Shown here one piece after another: positions 36,197 through 45,246 of a stretch of DNA of 64,000 nucleotides. Both the position numbers and the translations under genes were made by a program. The notes beneath the pieces are model-generated. The model was not told where the DNA came from, did no database searches, and worked only from the letters and a program-made list of their open reading frames with translations. Origin of the DNA: Alkalibacterium subtropicum (GTDB lineage Bacteria; Bacillota; Bacilli; Lactobacillales; Carnobacteriaceae_A); NCBI RefSeq assembly GCF_900112455.1, contig NZ_FOLT01000003.1:248001-312000 (forward strand), read 5' to 3'. Numbering within the stretch: the stretch's first letter is position 1; each line of letters begins with the position of its first letter.

Positions 36197-36231
36197 AAAA
36201 AAAAAGAGAGAAAGCTGTTTTGCTTTCTCTC
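36197..36231 (-). terminator. Terminator of the M23 hydrolase gene
   Basis: AGAGAGAAAGC and GCTTTCTCTC form the stem; a long T-run follows on the minus strand. Confidence 0.88.
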
Positions 36232-36252
36232 CTGGTATAGAGTCTTATTTAC

Positions 36253-37620
36253 TTATCTGATATAGTTCATGGCATTGACCGGTGTACCGTTTTTATAAAC
36301 GATGAAGTGCAAGTGAACGCCTGTTGAACGTCCAGTCGTACCCATGATTCCCAGTTGCTGTCCTTGAGAAACTCTCTGTCCCGGCGCAACACTTAAGTTA
36401 GGCTGCATGTGAGCATATAGTGTTTCATAGCCATCACCATGATCAATGATTACACGGTAGCCATATGTTCCAGAGTAAGATGCTGATTTAACTGTCCCTG
36501 CACGAGAAGCACGGATCGGTCCGCCTCCAGCAATATCTGTTCCGTTATGGAACGAGCGTCTACCTGTTACAGGATGGACACGGTAGCCAAAGTGTGAAGT
36601 ATATCGGCCATTTGCCGGACGTAACCAGCCGCTGTTTGATGAAGCATTACTTGAGCTGTTAGATGAGGCATTGCTTGAGCTGTTTGAAGAGGTTGTAGCT
36701 TCCTCTTTTTTATTGGCTGCGGCCGCGGCTTCTGCTTTAGCTCTTGCTGCGGCTTCTGCTTTAGCTTTCGCTTCTGCTTCTCTCTGCGCTTTTTCCTGAG
36801 CGATACGGATCGCTTCTTGTCTGGCACGTTCTTCTTCGATAATGCGCTGTTTTTCAGCTTTCATTTCTTCATTTAAAGTGCTGGTGCGTTCTGCAAGGAT
36901 CGCCTGTTCGTTGATGAATGAATCTCTTTCTTCAGCAGTCATTTCATATTTCTCTGCGATCTGAACGATTTTGTCATCTAATTCTAGACGCTGGTTCACT
37001 AAATTATTACGGCTGATTTCCAGTTGAGCTTTTACTTTTTCCATCTCTTCCTGTTCAGCTTTAACTTGTTTTTCGTTTTCTTCTAAAGCATTCTGGTCGG
37101 CGATCTGTGCATCCATGATCTCCTGGTTTGCAGTAACCAGTTTATTTACGACGTTGATGCGACCAACTAAATCAGATAAGCTTTCAGCTGACATCAATAA
37201 GTCGATGATGTCTGAAGCGCTGGCGTTCGTCTGAACCGAACGAGCCTGTGATTCCAGCTGTTCGTTGCGGGAATCGATCTGTTTCTGCAGCTGTGCGATT
37301 TCTTCCTGCAGGCGTTCGATTTCTTCTTTGATACGCTGGATTTCTTTTTCCTGTTCACTGATCTCCACTACTAACGTGTCGATGTCTGCCTGAAGTGCCG
37401 TTACTTCTTTTTCCAGCTGAGCTTTTTCTTTTTCAAGCGCAGCCATTTTTTCTTCACGACTCTGTATTTCACCGCTCACTTTTTGCGATTCTTTTCTCAG
37501 TTGTTGTTCCTGCTGCTGAAGTTCATTTAATCTCTGAGAAGCATCGACTTCCATCGGACGCAAGAATGGTGCTGCAAGTAACACTGAAGCCATTGCTGTA
37601 ACGATACGTTTTTTATTCAC
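36253..37620 (-). CDS. Secreted M23 (LytM-type) murein hydrolase with PcsB-like coiled coil
   Basis: A 455-residue exported protein. It has a signal peptide (to about residue 27), a coiled coil of about 220 residues (QLNELQQQEQQLRKES type heptads), an Ala/Lys/Glu-rich stretch, a Ser/Asn repeat linker (SSNASSNSSSNASS) and an M23 endopeptidase domain with zinc ligands His358 and Asp362 (HNGTD) and His436/His438 (HLHF). The start is GTG at 37620, nine bases after TAGGAG. It resembles EnvC-like and Bacillus CwlO-context hydrolases. The coiled-coil half is a paralogue of the SagA-like protein at 3.75-5.1 kb (shared MSAESLSDLVGRINVVNKLV against DADSLSDILGRIDVVANLV). Confidence 0.92.
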   Translation of the reverse strand: MNKKRIVTAMASVLLAAPFLRPMEVDASQRLNELQQQEQQLRKESQKVSGEIQSREEKMAALEKEKAQLEKEVTALQADIDTLVVEISEQEKEIQRIKEEIERLQEEIAQLQKQIDSRNEQLESQARSVQTNASASDIIDLLMSAESLSDLVGRINVVNKLVTANQEIMDAQIADQNALEENEKQVKAEQEEMEKVKAQLEISRNNLVNQRLELDDKIVQIAEKYEMTAEERDSFINEQAILAERTSTLNEEMKAEKQRIIEEERARQEAIRIAQEKAQREAEAKAKAEAAARAKAEAAAAANKKEEATTSSNSSSNASSNSSSNASSNSGWLRPANGRYTSHFGYRVHPVTGRRSFHNGTDIAGGGPIRASRAGTVKSASYSGTYGYRVIIDHGDGYETLYAHMQPNLSVAPGQRVSQGQQLGIMGTTGRSTGVHLHFIVYKNGTPVNAMNYIR

Positions 37621-38153
37621 TCTGAAAAACTCCTAATCCATCATTTTTTTGATCAGCGACTCTTCCTGATCATTCTATTATTTACGTTTAAATATCAGTT
37701 TATACCTTTTAAGTTTGCTCGCTTAGAGGGAGCACTAGATATATGATAGCATAGGATAATCGAACCTAAGATTTAAATCCAATGACAAAAGATATGCGTC
37801 TTTGTTACACAACTGTATTATTTGAAGGAAAATTGGCGAACCGTAACTTTAAAAAACGCTGGTATAAAGGGATTTGTCGTTTATTTTTTGAAAATATATA
37901 AGAAATCATCTTCAAAAAGTAGTGAACAAAAGGTGACAAATCCCTTTTTCATTTGACATAATTTCTCACTTTCTCGTATAAAAATCCTCACGCTGTATCT
38001 TTGCACAGACACATTTCTTCTGCAAAGCTCCCTGTCGAGTTATGTTTGCCGTGCCTTATCGCATTTTTTTCTTTTAAGACGACATGACACTTTAGACTTA
38101 CAGTTTCTCTGTGAATTTGCTATTCTATATTAAGTATAGAAAGGAAGACGAAT
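37621..38153. other. 533-nt intergenic region with long hairpin and a possible WalR box
   Basis: No gene is seen. TGTTACACAACTGTATT at 37803-37819 is one base off the WalR pattern TGTWAH-N5-TGTWAH and lies upstream of the M23 hydrolase, the kind of gene WalR controls. At 37867-37950 AAAGGGATTTGTC and GACAAATCCCTTT form a 13-bp stem around about 58 nt, followed by TTC on the plus strand. A likely promoter for the acetyltransferase gene is TTACAG (38098-38103), 17 nt, TATTCT (38121-38126). Confidence 0.5.
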
Positions 38154-38918
38154 ATGGTCACGTTTAAATCCATCGCTACACACAGCGCGCTGATCGATGA
38201 GAATGAGTTTTTTGCACAGTATTATGATCCAGCTGCGTTATTCAGATATGATTCCAATTTTTTTCAGCTGAAGTATTCACCGACGCGGGAAGAATTTGAA
38301 CTGATCGAATCGATGCACCTCGTTTTCTCATTAGAGAACGGTCTGAGTCATGTCAAATTCTACTGGCCCGAAAATCAGGGCATCTTGCCGGATACTTTGG
38401 ACTATTTAAATGAAGCTGAGTATGGACTGGAAAAGCTTGAGCTTTACTCACTAGACCCCGCTCAATATACAGGGAAGGAGAAAAATCCGGACATTTCTGT
38501 AGAAGTCGTACAGGCTGATCAGCTGGCTTCATTCAAACGACTTAATTATATAGAAGACAAAACGGTATCTGAATCTTTCGCGGAGTCCAAACAGACTTAT
38601 TATGACCGTCTTTACAGGGACGCATCGGTGACGTTTCTGCTTGCTTGCTTCCAGGGTGATCCGGCCGGTTCCTGTATTACGATCGAAAGTGACGCGGGAC
38701 TGGAACTGGATGATCTCTTTACCCTTGAAACATACCGGTTCAAGGGAGTGGCGACGGCATTGCAAGCCTTCGTTATTGAAGAAGCACTGGCAAAACAGAC
38801 CCTTGTCTTCCTTGCGGCGGATGCGGAAGATTCTCCTAAAGAGATGTATAAAAAAGCGGGATTCAACTATGAAGGCTTTCGTATCGGCGCACAAAAAGTT
38901 ATCAAAGGAGAAGGTTAA
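38154..38918 (+). CDS. GNAT family N-acetyltransferase-like protein
   Basis: A 254-residue protein whose C-terminal half (about 115-254) has GNAT character: FLLACFQGDPAGSCITIE, LDDLFTLETYRFKGVATALQ with the R-x-x-G-V/I-A acetyl-CoA loop, and YKKAGFNYEGF at the end. The N-terminal half (SALIDENEFFAQYYDPAALF) is a separate domain found in related Firmicute proteins. The substrate is unknown. It abuts the next acetyltransferase gene with no gap, so they form a two-gene unit. Confidence 0.8.
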   Translation: MVTFKSIATHSALIDENEFFAQYYDPAALFRYDSNFFQLKYSPTREEFELIESMHLVFSLENGLSHVKFYWPENQGILPDTLDYLNEAEYGLEKLELYSLDPAQYTGKEKNPDISVEVVQADQLASFKRLNYIEDKTVSESFAESKQTYYDRLYRDASVTFLLACFQGDPAGSCITIESDAGLELDDLFTLETYRFKGVATALQAFVIEEALAKQTLVFLAADAEDSPKEMYKKAGFNYEGFRIGAQKVIKGEG

Positions 38919-39941
38919 ATGAGTAAAGAGATAAGACGACTAACACAAGACGATCTTGCTTACTACCAAAACATGCAGACAGGCTTGGATGACGACTATA
39001 TGTTGTGGGCCTTTCACCGTATCATCAGTGGACCCAATCATCTCTTCGGCTTGTTTGTGTCTGATGAACTCGTTGCCTTGTCGGGCTTCACCGTATTCAA
39101 AGATCACTATGCCATGCTGGGGCGTTTAAGGACCGACGAGCGTTATAGAAAAAACGGCTACGGGACAGAAATAGTCAGATACAGTTTGGAGCAGGCCCTC
39201 TTGCATCCGGATGTAAAATGGATCGGCGCCAATACTGAACAGCATAACAAAGCCTCACAGGCAGTCCTGAAAAAAGTCGGTCTGCCTCCAGTAACACTGC
39301 TTTATGCCGCTCAAACAGATTCAGTCAGCAGTCTGATCAAAGACGATTCCACGCACTGGGCTGAAATAACGGATATCTCCGAGAAGGCGGACTGGATCAG
39401 ACGCACGTACCTTGATCCATCTTTTGATAAAAAGGTTTTTCCGCTTGAAGCGTACTACCCTTTCCCTGTCAGTGAAGAACTGTTCGAAGGGTCCCTTGAC
39501 GACTGGCACTTTTACGAGAATGCAGATAAATCTCGCTGCGTCATCCTATGGGAAGAATTTAAAGGCATGAATTACTTACATGTAGTTTATCCGTGGCACG
39601 ATTTTATGGAACAGCCGGGTTTGTTCAGAACCATTCAGAAAAATCTGAAGGCTGCCCAGCAAAAAGATCGTGACACAGTGATCTGGTGGGATCTATCTGA
39701 AAGAGAAGCTGCCCTTCTTCCAACGGATCATCCTTTCGATCTGCCTTCCCCTTGGATCCTGCATGGCTTATCCAAAGAGGCACTTTTGTCTGACGACGTT
39801 TCTGAATCATTCGAACGGGCAAACACATTGATCCAGGATGTAGAGAAAGAGCTGCAGGATTTGGAGCAGATTATTGAAAAAGAGACAGAAACGCTTGATG
39901 CACTTGAAAATCAGCTTCATGACCATACAAACAAGGAGTAA
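38919..39941 (+). CDS. GNAT family N-acetyltransferase with C-terminal extension
   Basis: A 340-residue protein. Residues 1-130 form a GNAT domain (VALSGFTVFKDHYAMLGRLR, TDERYRKNGYGTEIV with the acetyl-CoA loop, NKASQAVLKKVG). The remaining 200 residues lack a recognised family and end in a coiled coil (ANTLIQDVEKELQDLEQIIE). The start codon directly follows the stop of the preceding acetyltransferase, so translation is coupled. The substrate is unknown. Confidence 0.85.
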   Translation: MSKEIRRLTQDDLAYYQNMQTGLDDDYMLWAFHRIISGPNHLFGLFVSDELVALSGFTVFKDHYAMLGRLRTDERYRKNGYGTEIVRYSLEQALLHPDVKWIGANTEQHNKASQAVLKKVGLPPVTLLYAAQTDSVSSLIKDDSTHWAEITDISEKADWIRRTYLDPSFDKKVFPLEAYYPFPVSEELFEGSLDDWHFYENADKSRCVILWEEFKGMNYLHVVYPWHDFMEQPGLFRTIQKNLKAAQQKDRDTVIWWDLSEREAALLPTDHPFDLPSPWILHGLSKEALLSDDVSESFERANTLIQDVEKELQDLEQIIEKETETLDALENQLHDHTNKE

Positions 39942-39952
39942 AATGCAAAAAA

Positions 39953-39993
39953 AAGATAACCGGCTGACTTATACTCAGCGGTTATCTTTTTTT
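39953..39993. terminator. Bidirectional terminator after the acetyltransferase pair
   Basis: AAGATAACCG and CGGTTATCTT form a 10-bp stem with inner pairing CTGA/TCAG; A-run and T-run at the ends. It serves converging genes. Confidence 0.9.
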
Positions 39994-40001
39994 ATCTTAT
40001 C

Positions 40002-41699
40002 TTATAACGCTTTATCGTCCACGGCTTCCAGAGCGTCATCGATCGTTTTCACGACACGCTCCAGCGAGCCTTCTTCAAAAGGTGAACGCAGATTGGCTGT
40101 TTCTACTGTTTCCAGGAAGCTCTTCGTGCCGCCTGCTTCACAGATGGCCATATAGTCTCCCCAGGCTTTGTCATCCTCATCGACGATGGCACGTTGCCAG
40201 AACTGCAGGGCGCAGACTTGTGCAAGCGTGTAGTCGATATAGTAAAACGGCGAGGCAAAGATATGTCCCTGTCTGAACCAATACGTCCCTTTATCCAGGA
40301 AATCACTTTCAGAATAATCACGCTGCGGCAGATACTGTTTCTCCAGTTTTCTCCAGCAGGCTTTGCGCTCTTTGGGTGACCACTCCGGATTTTCATACAC
40401 TTTATGCTGGAAGTGATCCACCAGCACCCCATAAGGCAGAAAACGGAGCGCGCCACTCAAATGATCGAATTTGTATTTCTCGGTCTGATCTTTAAAGAAG
40501 AGGTCCATCCACGGATAAGTAAAGAACTCCATGCTCATTGAATGGATCTCACAGGTTTCAAACGTCGGGAATACGATTTCCGGCTGCTTGATCCAGCGTG
40601 ACTGATAGACCTGGAAAGCGTGACCGGCTTCATGTGTCAGGACATCGATATCGCCTGACGTCCCATTGAAATTTGCAAAAATAAACGGCGATTTATAGTC
40701 AGGAATGTAGGTACAGTAGCCGCCACTCGCTTTTCCTTCTTTAGAAAGCAGATCAACAAGATCACGGTCAAACAGAAAATCGATGAATTCTGCGGTTTCA
40801 TCACTTAATTCATGATACATCTTCCGTCCGTTTTCAATAATGTAATCCGGGTCGCCCTGTGGTGTCGGATTCCCGTCTAAGAACTGCAGGGCTTCATCAT
40901 AGTGTTTCAAATCTTTGATCCCGATACGGTCCGCCTGACGCTCAGCCAGTTTTTTCGTGACAGGCACCACATAGTCCAGGACCTGCTTTCGGTAAACTTC
41001 GACCATATCGCGGTCATAGTCAAAGCGTTTCATTCGGACATAACCCAGTTCCACGAAATCTTTGTAGCCCAGTTTTTTAGCGATCTGATCTCTGACGCTG
41101 ACCAGTTCATCGTAAATCGTATCCAGTTTTTCTTCGTTTTCTTCAAAGTAACTCAGCTGGGCTTGGCTCGCCTCTTTTCTGACTGTCCGGTCCGTCGACT
41201 GAAGATAGGGGCCAAACTGAGACAAGGTCAGTGTTTTTCCGTCGAATTCGATTTCTGCAGCGGCGATCAGTTTCTGGTAATCACTGCTCAGCTGGTTCTC
41301 TTTCTGAAGCAGCTCGATCACACTGGCATCAAAGGAATCCAGTTCGAACTGCATATTCTGAATAAAGGTCCGTGGGTAAGCCGCTTTCAGCTCATCCAGA
41401 TACGGTGAATCCATAATAGCCTTGTAATAGCGCGTGTTTAACTCCTGATACAGCGGACCATATTCATTCCAGTAGTTGTCTTCCTGTTCATAAAAATCGT
41501 CTTTTGTGTCGATCGAATAGCGAATGGAAGCCAGTGTTGCCATGGTATCCAGTGAAGAGGTCAGTGCAGATACATTGTCGATCACGTCTTTGACTTCTTC
41601 CGCGGATCCGGCGCTTTTCAGCTGATCGATCAGATGTACGAAATCTTTTTTAAATAAATCAAAATCCGGTCGTTCATAAGTGTAGTCATTAAATTTCAT
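40002..41699 (-). CDS. M3 family oligoendopeptidase (second)
   Basis: A 565-residue cytosolic M3 metallopeptidase with zinc motif HEAGH in LTHEAGHAFQVYQSR and the following Glu in ETCEIHSMSMEFFTYPWMDL. It belongs to the shorter M3 oligoendopeptidase branch (HEAGHAFQ type) and is not a recent duplicate of the gene at 1.2-3.0 kb. The gene is monocistronic, stands divergent from rpoN across the large repeat array, and shares its terminator with the acetyltransferase pair. Confidence 0.92.
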   Translation of the reverse strand: MKFNDYTYERPDFDLFKKDFVHLIDQLKSAGSAEEVKDVIDNVSALTSSLDTMATLASIRYSIDTKDDFYEQEDNYWNEYGPLYQELNTRYYKAIMDSPYLDELKAAYPRTFIQNMQFELDSFDASVIELLQKENQLSSDYQKLIAAAEIEFDGKTLTLSQFGPYLQSTDRTVRKEASQAQLSYFEENEEKLDTIYDELVSVRDQIAKKLGYKDFVELGYVRMKRFDYDRDMVEVYRKQVLDYVVPVTKKLAERQADRIGIKDLKHYDEALQFLDGNPTPQGDPDYIIENGRKMYHELSDETAEFIDFLFDRDLVDLLSKEGKASGGYCTYIPDYKSPFIFANFNGTSGDIDVLTHEAGHAFQVYQSRWIKQPEIVFPTFETCEIHSMSMEFFTYPWMDLFFKDQTEKYKFDHLSGALRFLPYGVLVDHFQHKVYENPEWSPKERKACWRKLEKQYLPQRDYSESDFLDKGTYWFRQGHIFASPFYYIDYTLAQVCALQFWQRAIVDEDDKAWGDYMAICEAGGTKSFLETVETANLRSPFEEGSLERVVKTIDDALEAVDDKAL

Positions 41700-41844
41700 G
41701 GTCTTCCCCCTATATATATAAGTTAGTAACAGTATAGCACAGGGATTATAATTTCAGTATAATTAAATGAAGAAACGCTCAGTTTCAAACCCGCTTAGCC
41801 CCATAAACTGTCCCTATAGTCAGTGAACGATACACATACGCGTG

Positions 41845-42812
41845 CCACATTGGCATCGCTCAAGCTGGTTTTCTTCTGAGTACGTCCAATTGAGGCCTCA
41901 TTGGCACTACTCAGCCTGTTTCTCTGCTGAGTACGTCCAATGTGAGGTGCATTGGCACTACTCAGCCTGTTTTTCTGCTGAGCACGTCCAATTGAGGGCA
42001 CATTGGCATTGCTCAAGCTGGTTTTCTGTCGAGTACGTCCAATTGAGGGCACATTGGCATTGCTCAAGCTGGTTTTCTGTCGAGTACGTCCAATTGAGGC
42101 CTCATTGGCATTGCTCAAGCTGGTTTTCTGTCGAGTACGTCCAATTGAGGCCTCATTGACATCGCTCAAGCTGGTTTCCTTCGTGAGCACGTCCATTGTG
42201 AGGCTCATTGGCATCACTCAAATTGTTTCCTTTGTGAGTACGTTCAATAGAGGGTGCATTGGCATTACTCAGCCTGGTTTTCTTCTGAGCACGTCCAATT
42301 GAGGGCACATTGGCATCGCTCAAGCTGGTTTCCTTCTGAGTACGTCCAATGTGAGGTGCATTAGCACTACTCAGCCTGTTTTTCTGCTGAGCATGTCCAA
42401 TGTGAGGTGCATTAGCACTACTCAAACTGTTTTTCTACTGAGTAAGTCCAATTGAGGGCACATTGGCATCGCTCAAGCTGGTTTTCTTCTGAGCACGTTC
42501 AATTGAGGGCACATTGGCATTGCTCAAGCTGGTTTTCTGTCGAGTACGTCCAATTGAGGCCTCATTGACATCGCTCAAGCTGGTTTTCTTCTGAGCACGT
42601 TCAATTGAGGGCACATTGGCATCGCTCACACTGGTTTCCTGCTGATTACGTCCAATGTGAGGCTCATTGGCATCACTCAAATTGTTTCCTTCGTGAGTAC
42701 GTCTAATAGAGGGTGCATTGGCATCACTCACACTGGTTTCCTTGTGAGTACGTCCCATAGAGGGTGCATTGGCATCGCTCAAACTGTTTTCTTTGTGAGC
42801 ACGTCCAATAAA
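41845..42812. repeat. Long palindrome array, 18 full units of 51 bp plus two partial units (family B)
   Basis: GAG at 41878 begins the first full unit and GAG at 42796 the last partial one: 918 bases, exactly 18 x 51. A unit is a 35-nt imperfect palindrome with left arm near GAGTACGTCCAAT and right arm near ATTGGCACTACTC, then a 16-nt spacer near AGCCTGTTTCTCTGC. Inner CCAAT/ATTGG and outer GAG/CTC pair in most units. Outer pairs GAGTA/TACTC and GAGCA/TGCTC alternate, partly in step. Because 51 is divisible by three, open frames appear on both strands; they are not taken as genes. It fills the gap between divergent pepF-like and rpoN genes. Confidence 0.9.
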
Positions 42813-42927
42813 GAAATGATCAGACTCCTCAACGTTTATATTAGTGACTGTACCTAAAAATCACTTCATAAGATTATAATAATAACGGAGCTGTTTATGT
42901 TAAACTAGACTGGAAAGGAAGGTTTAT

Positions 42928-44208
42928 ATGGAATTCAGACATCAACCACAGCAGCTGCAGAAACAGAAGCAGTCCTATATCCCGAATCTCGTGCAGGGTG
43001 TCCACCTTCTTCAGCTGAATCGGATAGAGCTTTCCACTTATTTAAGTAATCAGATCCTGGACAATCCTTTTGTGGATATGCCAGAACAGGAAAGTCGCCT
43101 GATTCAATCGGCTTTGAACGAAACCGCATCAACCATTGACCAGACGTCAGCCAGTCAGCCTTCACTCTACGACTTTTTAAAAGAACAGATCGAATTATTT
43201 TACCGAAAAACCTACTTGCGCGAACTCATCTTCTGGTGGGTCAATCAGCTTGATCATCGCGGGTATGTGACCAAAACGATCGAGGAAGCGAGGAATGAAA
43301 CAGGTGCTGATCCTATTGAGCTCCTGGATGCCCTGACCCTGCTTCAGCAGCTCGATCCCTCCGGTGTCGGGGCCCGTGATCTTAAAGAATGCCTGCTTCT
43401 TCAGACGGAACGGCTGGACTTTGCACCGTCTATAGCCTATATCGTCATTGAAGAAAATCTGGAATCCCTGACACACAAGAACTGGTCTTCACTTGCTCAA
43501 ACTTATGATGTAACTGAAGCAGAAATCAAACAGGTTTATCAGTTTATCAAGAAACTGAACCCTTCGCCGGGTGAAACTTATCAGTCCTCCTATACCCCCT
43601 TTGTTCTTCCTGAACTCAGTGTCAGCGTTGACAAAGACGAGCTCATTATCCGGGAGACAAAATATCAAACACCGCTGGTCAGTTTCAATCGATCTTACTT
43701 TGAAGAATTGAGCGGTTCTGAGGATCCGCAGCTAAAATCCTACATCAAAGAGAAGAAAAAGGAATACGATATCCTTCAGGTGAGTCTTGAAAAACGTAAA
43801 GAAACGATCCTGCGCGTGGGAACCGCCATCGCCCTGCACCAGCAGGCCTATTTCAAGAATACAGGTGCACCGCTCAAGTCTCTCCAGCTGAATGACTTGG
43901 CTGCAGAACTGCGTCTGGATCAGTCTACGATCAGCCGGGCCGTGCGGGAGACCTATATCGAAACGCCATACGGGGCCAGAGAGTTAAAGACCTTCCTGTC
44001 CCGGCGCTCGAGCCAGTCTGAGCTGTCTAAAGATCAGATCATTCAGGCTCTTCAGCATCTGATCCAGTCAGAAGATAAAGCCAAGCCTTTGTCGGATCAG
44101 GCTCTTTCAGACGCGCTTAAGGCACAGGCCATTACTCTGTCCCGAAGAGGCGTGACAAAATACCGCAAGCAGCTGAACATCCCTTCGTCCAAACAGCGAA
44201 AAGAGTAA
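42928..44208 (+). CDS. rpoN: RNA polymerase sigma-54 factor
   Basis: A 426-residue sigma-54. The N-terminal activator-interacting region is Gln/Leu-rich (LQKQKQSYIPNLVQGVHLLQ), the core-binding domain follows (about 60-200), then the helix-turn-helix (LNDLAAELRLDQSTISRAVR) and the C-terminal RpoN box (LSRRGVTKYRKQLNI, close to ARRTVAKYRE), which contacts the -24 element. In Lactobacillales, sigma-54 usually serves just PTS operons; here the mannose PTS, its sigma-54 promoter and its activator are immediately downstream on the other strand. Start follows GGAAAGGAAGG. Confidence 0.95.
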   Translation: MEFRHQPQQLQKQKQSYIPNLVQGVHLLQLNRIELSTYLSNQILDNPFVDMPEQESRLIQSALNETASTIDQTSASQPSLYDFLKEQIELFYRKTYLRELIFWWVNQLDHRGYVTKTIEEARNETGADPIELLDALTLLQQLDPSGVGARDLKECLLLQTERLDFAPSIAYIVIEENLESLTHKNWSSLAQTYDVTEAEIKQVYQFIKKLNPSPGETYQSSYTPFVLPELSVSVDKDELIIRETKYQTPLVSFNRSYFEELSGSEDPQLKSYIKEKKKEYDILQVSLEKRKETILRVGTAIALHQQAYFKNTGAPLKSLQLNDLAAELRLDQSTISRAVRETYIETPYGARELKTFLSRRSSQSELSKDQIIQALQHLIQSEDKAKPLSDQALSDALKAQAITLSRRGVTKYRKQLNIPSSKQRKE

Positions 44209-44269
44209 AAAAACACTTCCTGATAAACGAGGCGTCAACTGACGCCCCGCTCTCAGAAAGTGTTTTTTT
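44209..44269. terminator. Bidirectional terminator between rpoN and the PTS operon
   Basis: AAAAACACTTTCTGA-type arms (AAACACTTCCTGA and TCAGAAAGTGTTT) enclose an inner stem GGCGTCA/TGACGCC; A-run and T-run flank it. Confidence 0.88.
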
Positions 44270-44285
44270 GTTTTTAACGTGTATA

Positions 44286-45227
44286 TTATCCTAAGATACC
44301 TAAAACGTAACCGATAACGCCGACTACGAAGATACCGCCGATAATTGTAATTGGGCTGACTTTCTTACGTAATAACCACACACAGAAGAGTGTCAGCAGT
44401 AAGGGTGCCACACCAGGCAGCAGCTGATCTAATGTGTTCTGTAAAGTCGTCACTTCTTCAGGCTGGATAGCCATGCCTGCTTGAATATCCGCAACAACGG
44501 TTCTCAGCATATCACCAGATAAGACACCTTCATTGGCCGCTTCTGAAATCGCCGCAAAGTCGATCATGTCTGCTTCGGCATTTTCAACTCGACTGATGAC
44601 CATCGGGAAATTCATGGCTGTCCAACGCGGTACCAGGACACCCATGATGAACATACCTAAAACGGAAGCTCCCTGAGTCAGTTTCTGCATCAGGCCACCG
44701 GCCAGGTTCTGAGTGATGTTACCCCCTTGAACGTAACCGAGTTCCTGTGAATACCATAGGAAGGCCATACGGATAATGTTCCAGGCCAGGAAGAAGATGA
44801 TTGGGCCTAACCAGCTTTCACTCAAGGCAAGTGAAGCAGCGAAAGCACCCAGAACAGGACGCAGTGTTCCCCAGAAGATCGGGTCGCCCACACCGGCAAG
44901 AGGTCCCATCATACCGATCTTGACCCCTTGGACCGCAGCATTGTCGATATCTTCACCGGCAGCTTTCTCTTCTTCAAGAGTCAATGTCACACCAAGGACA
45001 GGTGCAGCAAGGTATGGGTGTGTGTTAAAGAATTCCAGGTGACGTTTCAATGCCAGTGCACGGTCTTCTTTTGATGCGTATAATTTTTTAAGCGCTGGAA
45101 TCATGGAATACGCCCATCCAACGTTCTGCATGCGTTCAAAGTTCCATGAAGCTTGCAGGAATTGACTTCTCCAAAAAACTTTTAAACGGTCGCTTTTTGT
45201 TAATCTTACTTTATTTTGTTCATCCAT
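44286..45227 (-). CDS. manZ: PTS mannose-family IID component
   Basis: A 313-residue membrane subunit of the mannose-family permease; together with IIC it forms the sugar channel. It carries the family features: an N-terminal cytoplasmic region (LQASWNFERMQNVGWAYSMI), GVKIGMMGPLAGVGDPIFWG, and one C-terminal membrane helix group (VAPLLLTLFCVWLLRKKVSP). It is the last gene of IIB-IIAB-IIC-IID. IIC/IID of this type are also docking sites for class IIa bacteriocins. Confidence 0.93.
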   Translation of the reverse strand: MDEQNKVRLTKSDRLKVFWRSQFLQASWNFERMQNVGWAYSMIPALKKLYASKEDRALALKRHLEFFNTHPYLAAPVLGVTLTLEEEKAAGEDIDNAAVQGVKIGMMGPLAGVGDPIFWGTLRPVLGAFAASLALSESWLGPIIFFLAWNIIRMAFLWYSQELGYVQGGNITQNLAGGLMQKLTQGASVLGMFIMGVLVPRWTAMNFPMVISRVENAEADMIDFAAISEAANEGVLSGDMLRTVVADIQAGMAIQPEEVTTLQNTLDQLLPGVAPLLLTLFCVWLLRKKVSPITIIGGIFVVGVIGYVLGILG

Positions 45228-45246
45228 AGTTTTTCAACGCTCCTTT

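Noticed and set aside
41795-42782. Repeat proteins read from the array (for example SLSNANEASIGRT repeats on the minus strand, similar ones on the plus strand)
   Set aside because: Because 51 is a multiple of three, several frames on both strands stay open. None has a ribosome binding site, and palindrome and period also occur in arrays with no open frame.
41845-42812. CRISPR array
   Set aside because: Palindromic repeats with regular spacing are present, but the spacers are only 16-17 nt and nearly as conserved as the repeats, the repeats themselves vary, and no cas gene is in the window.
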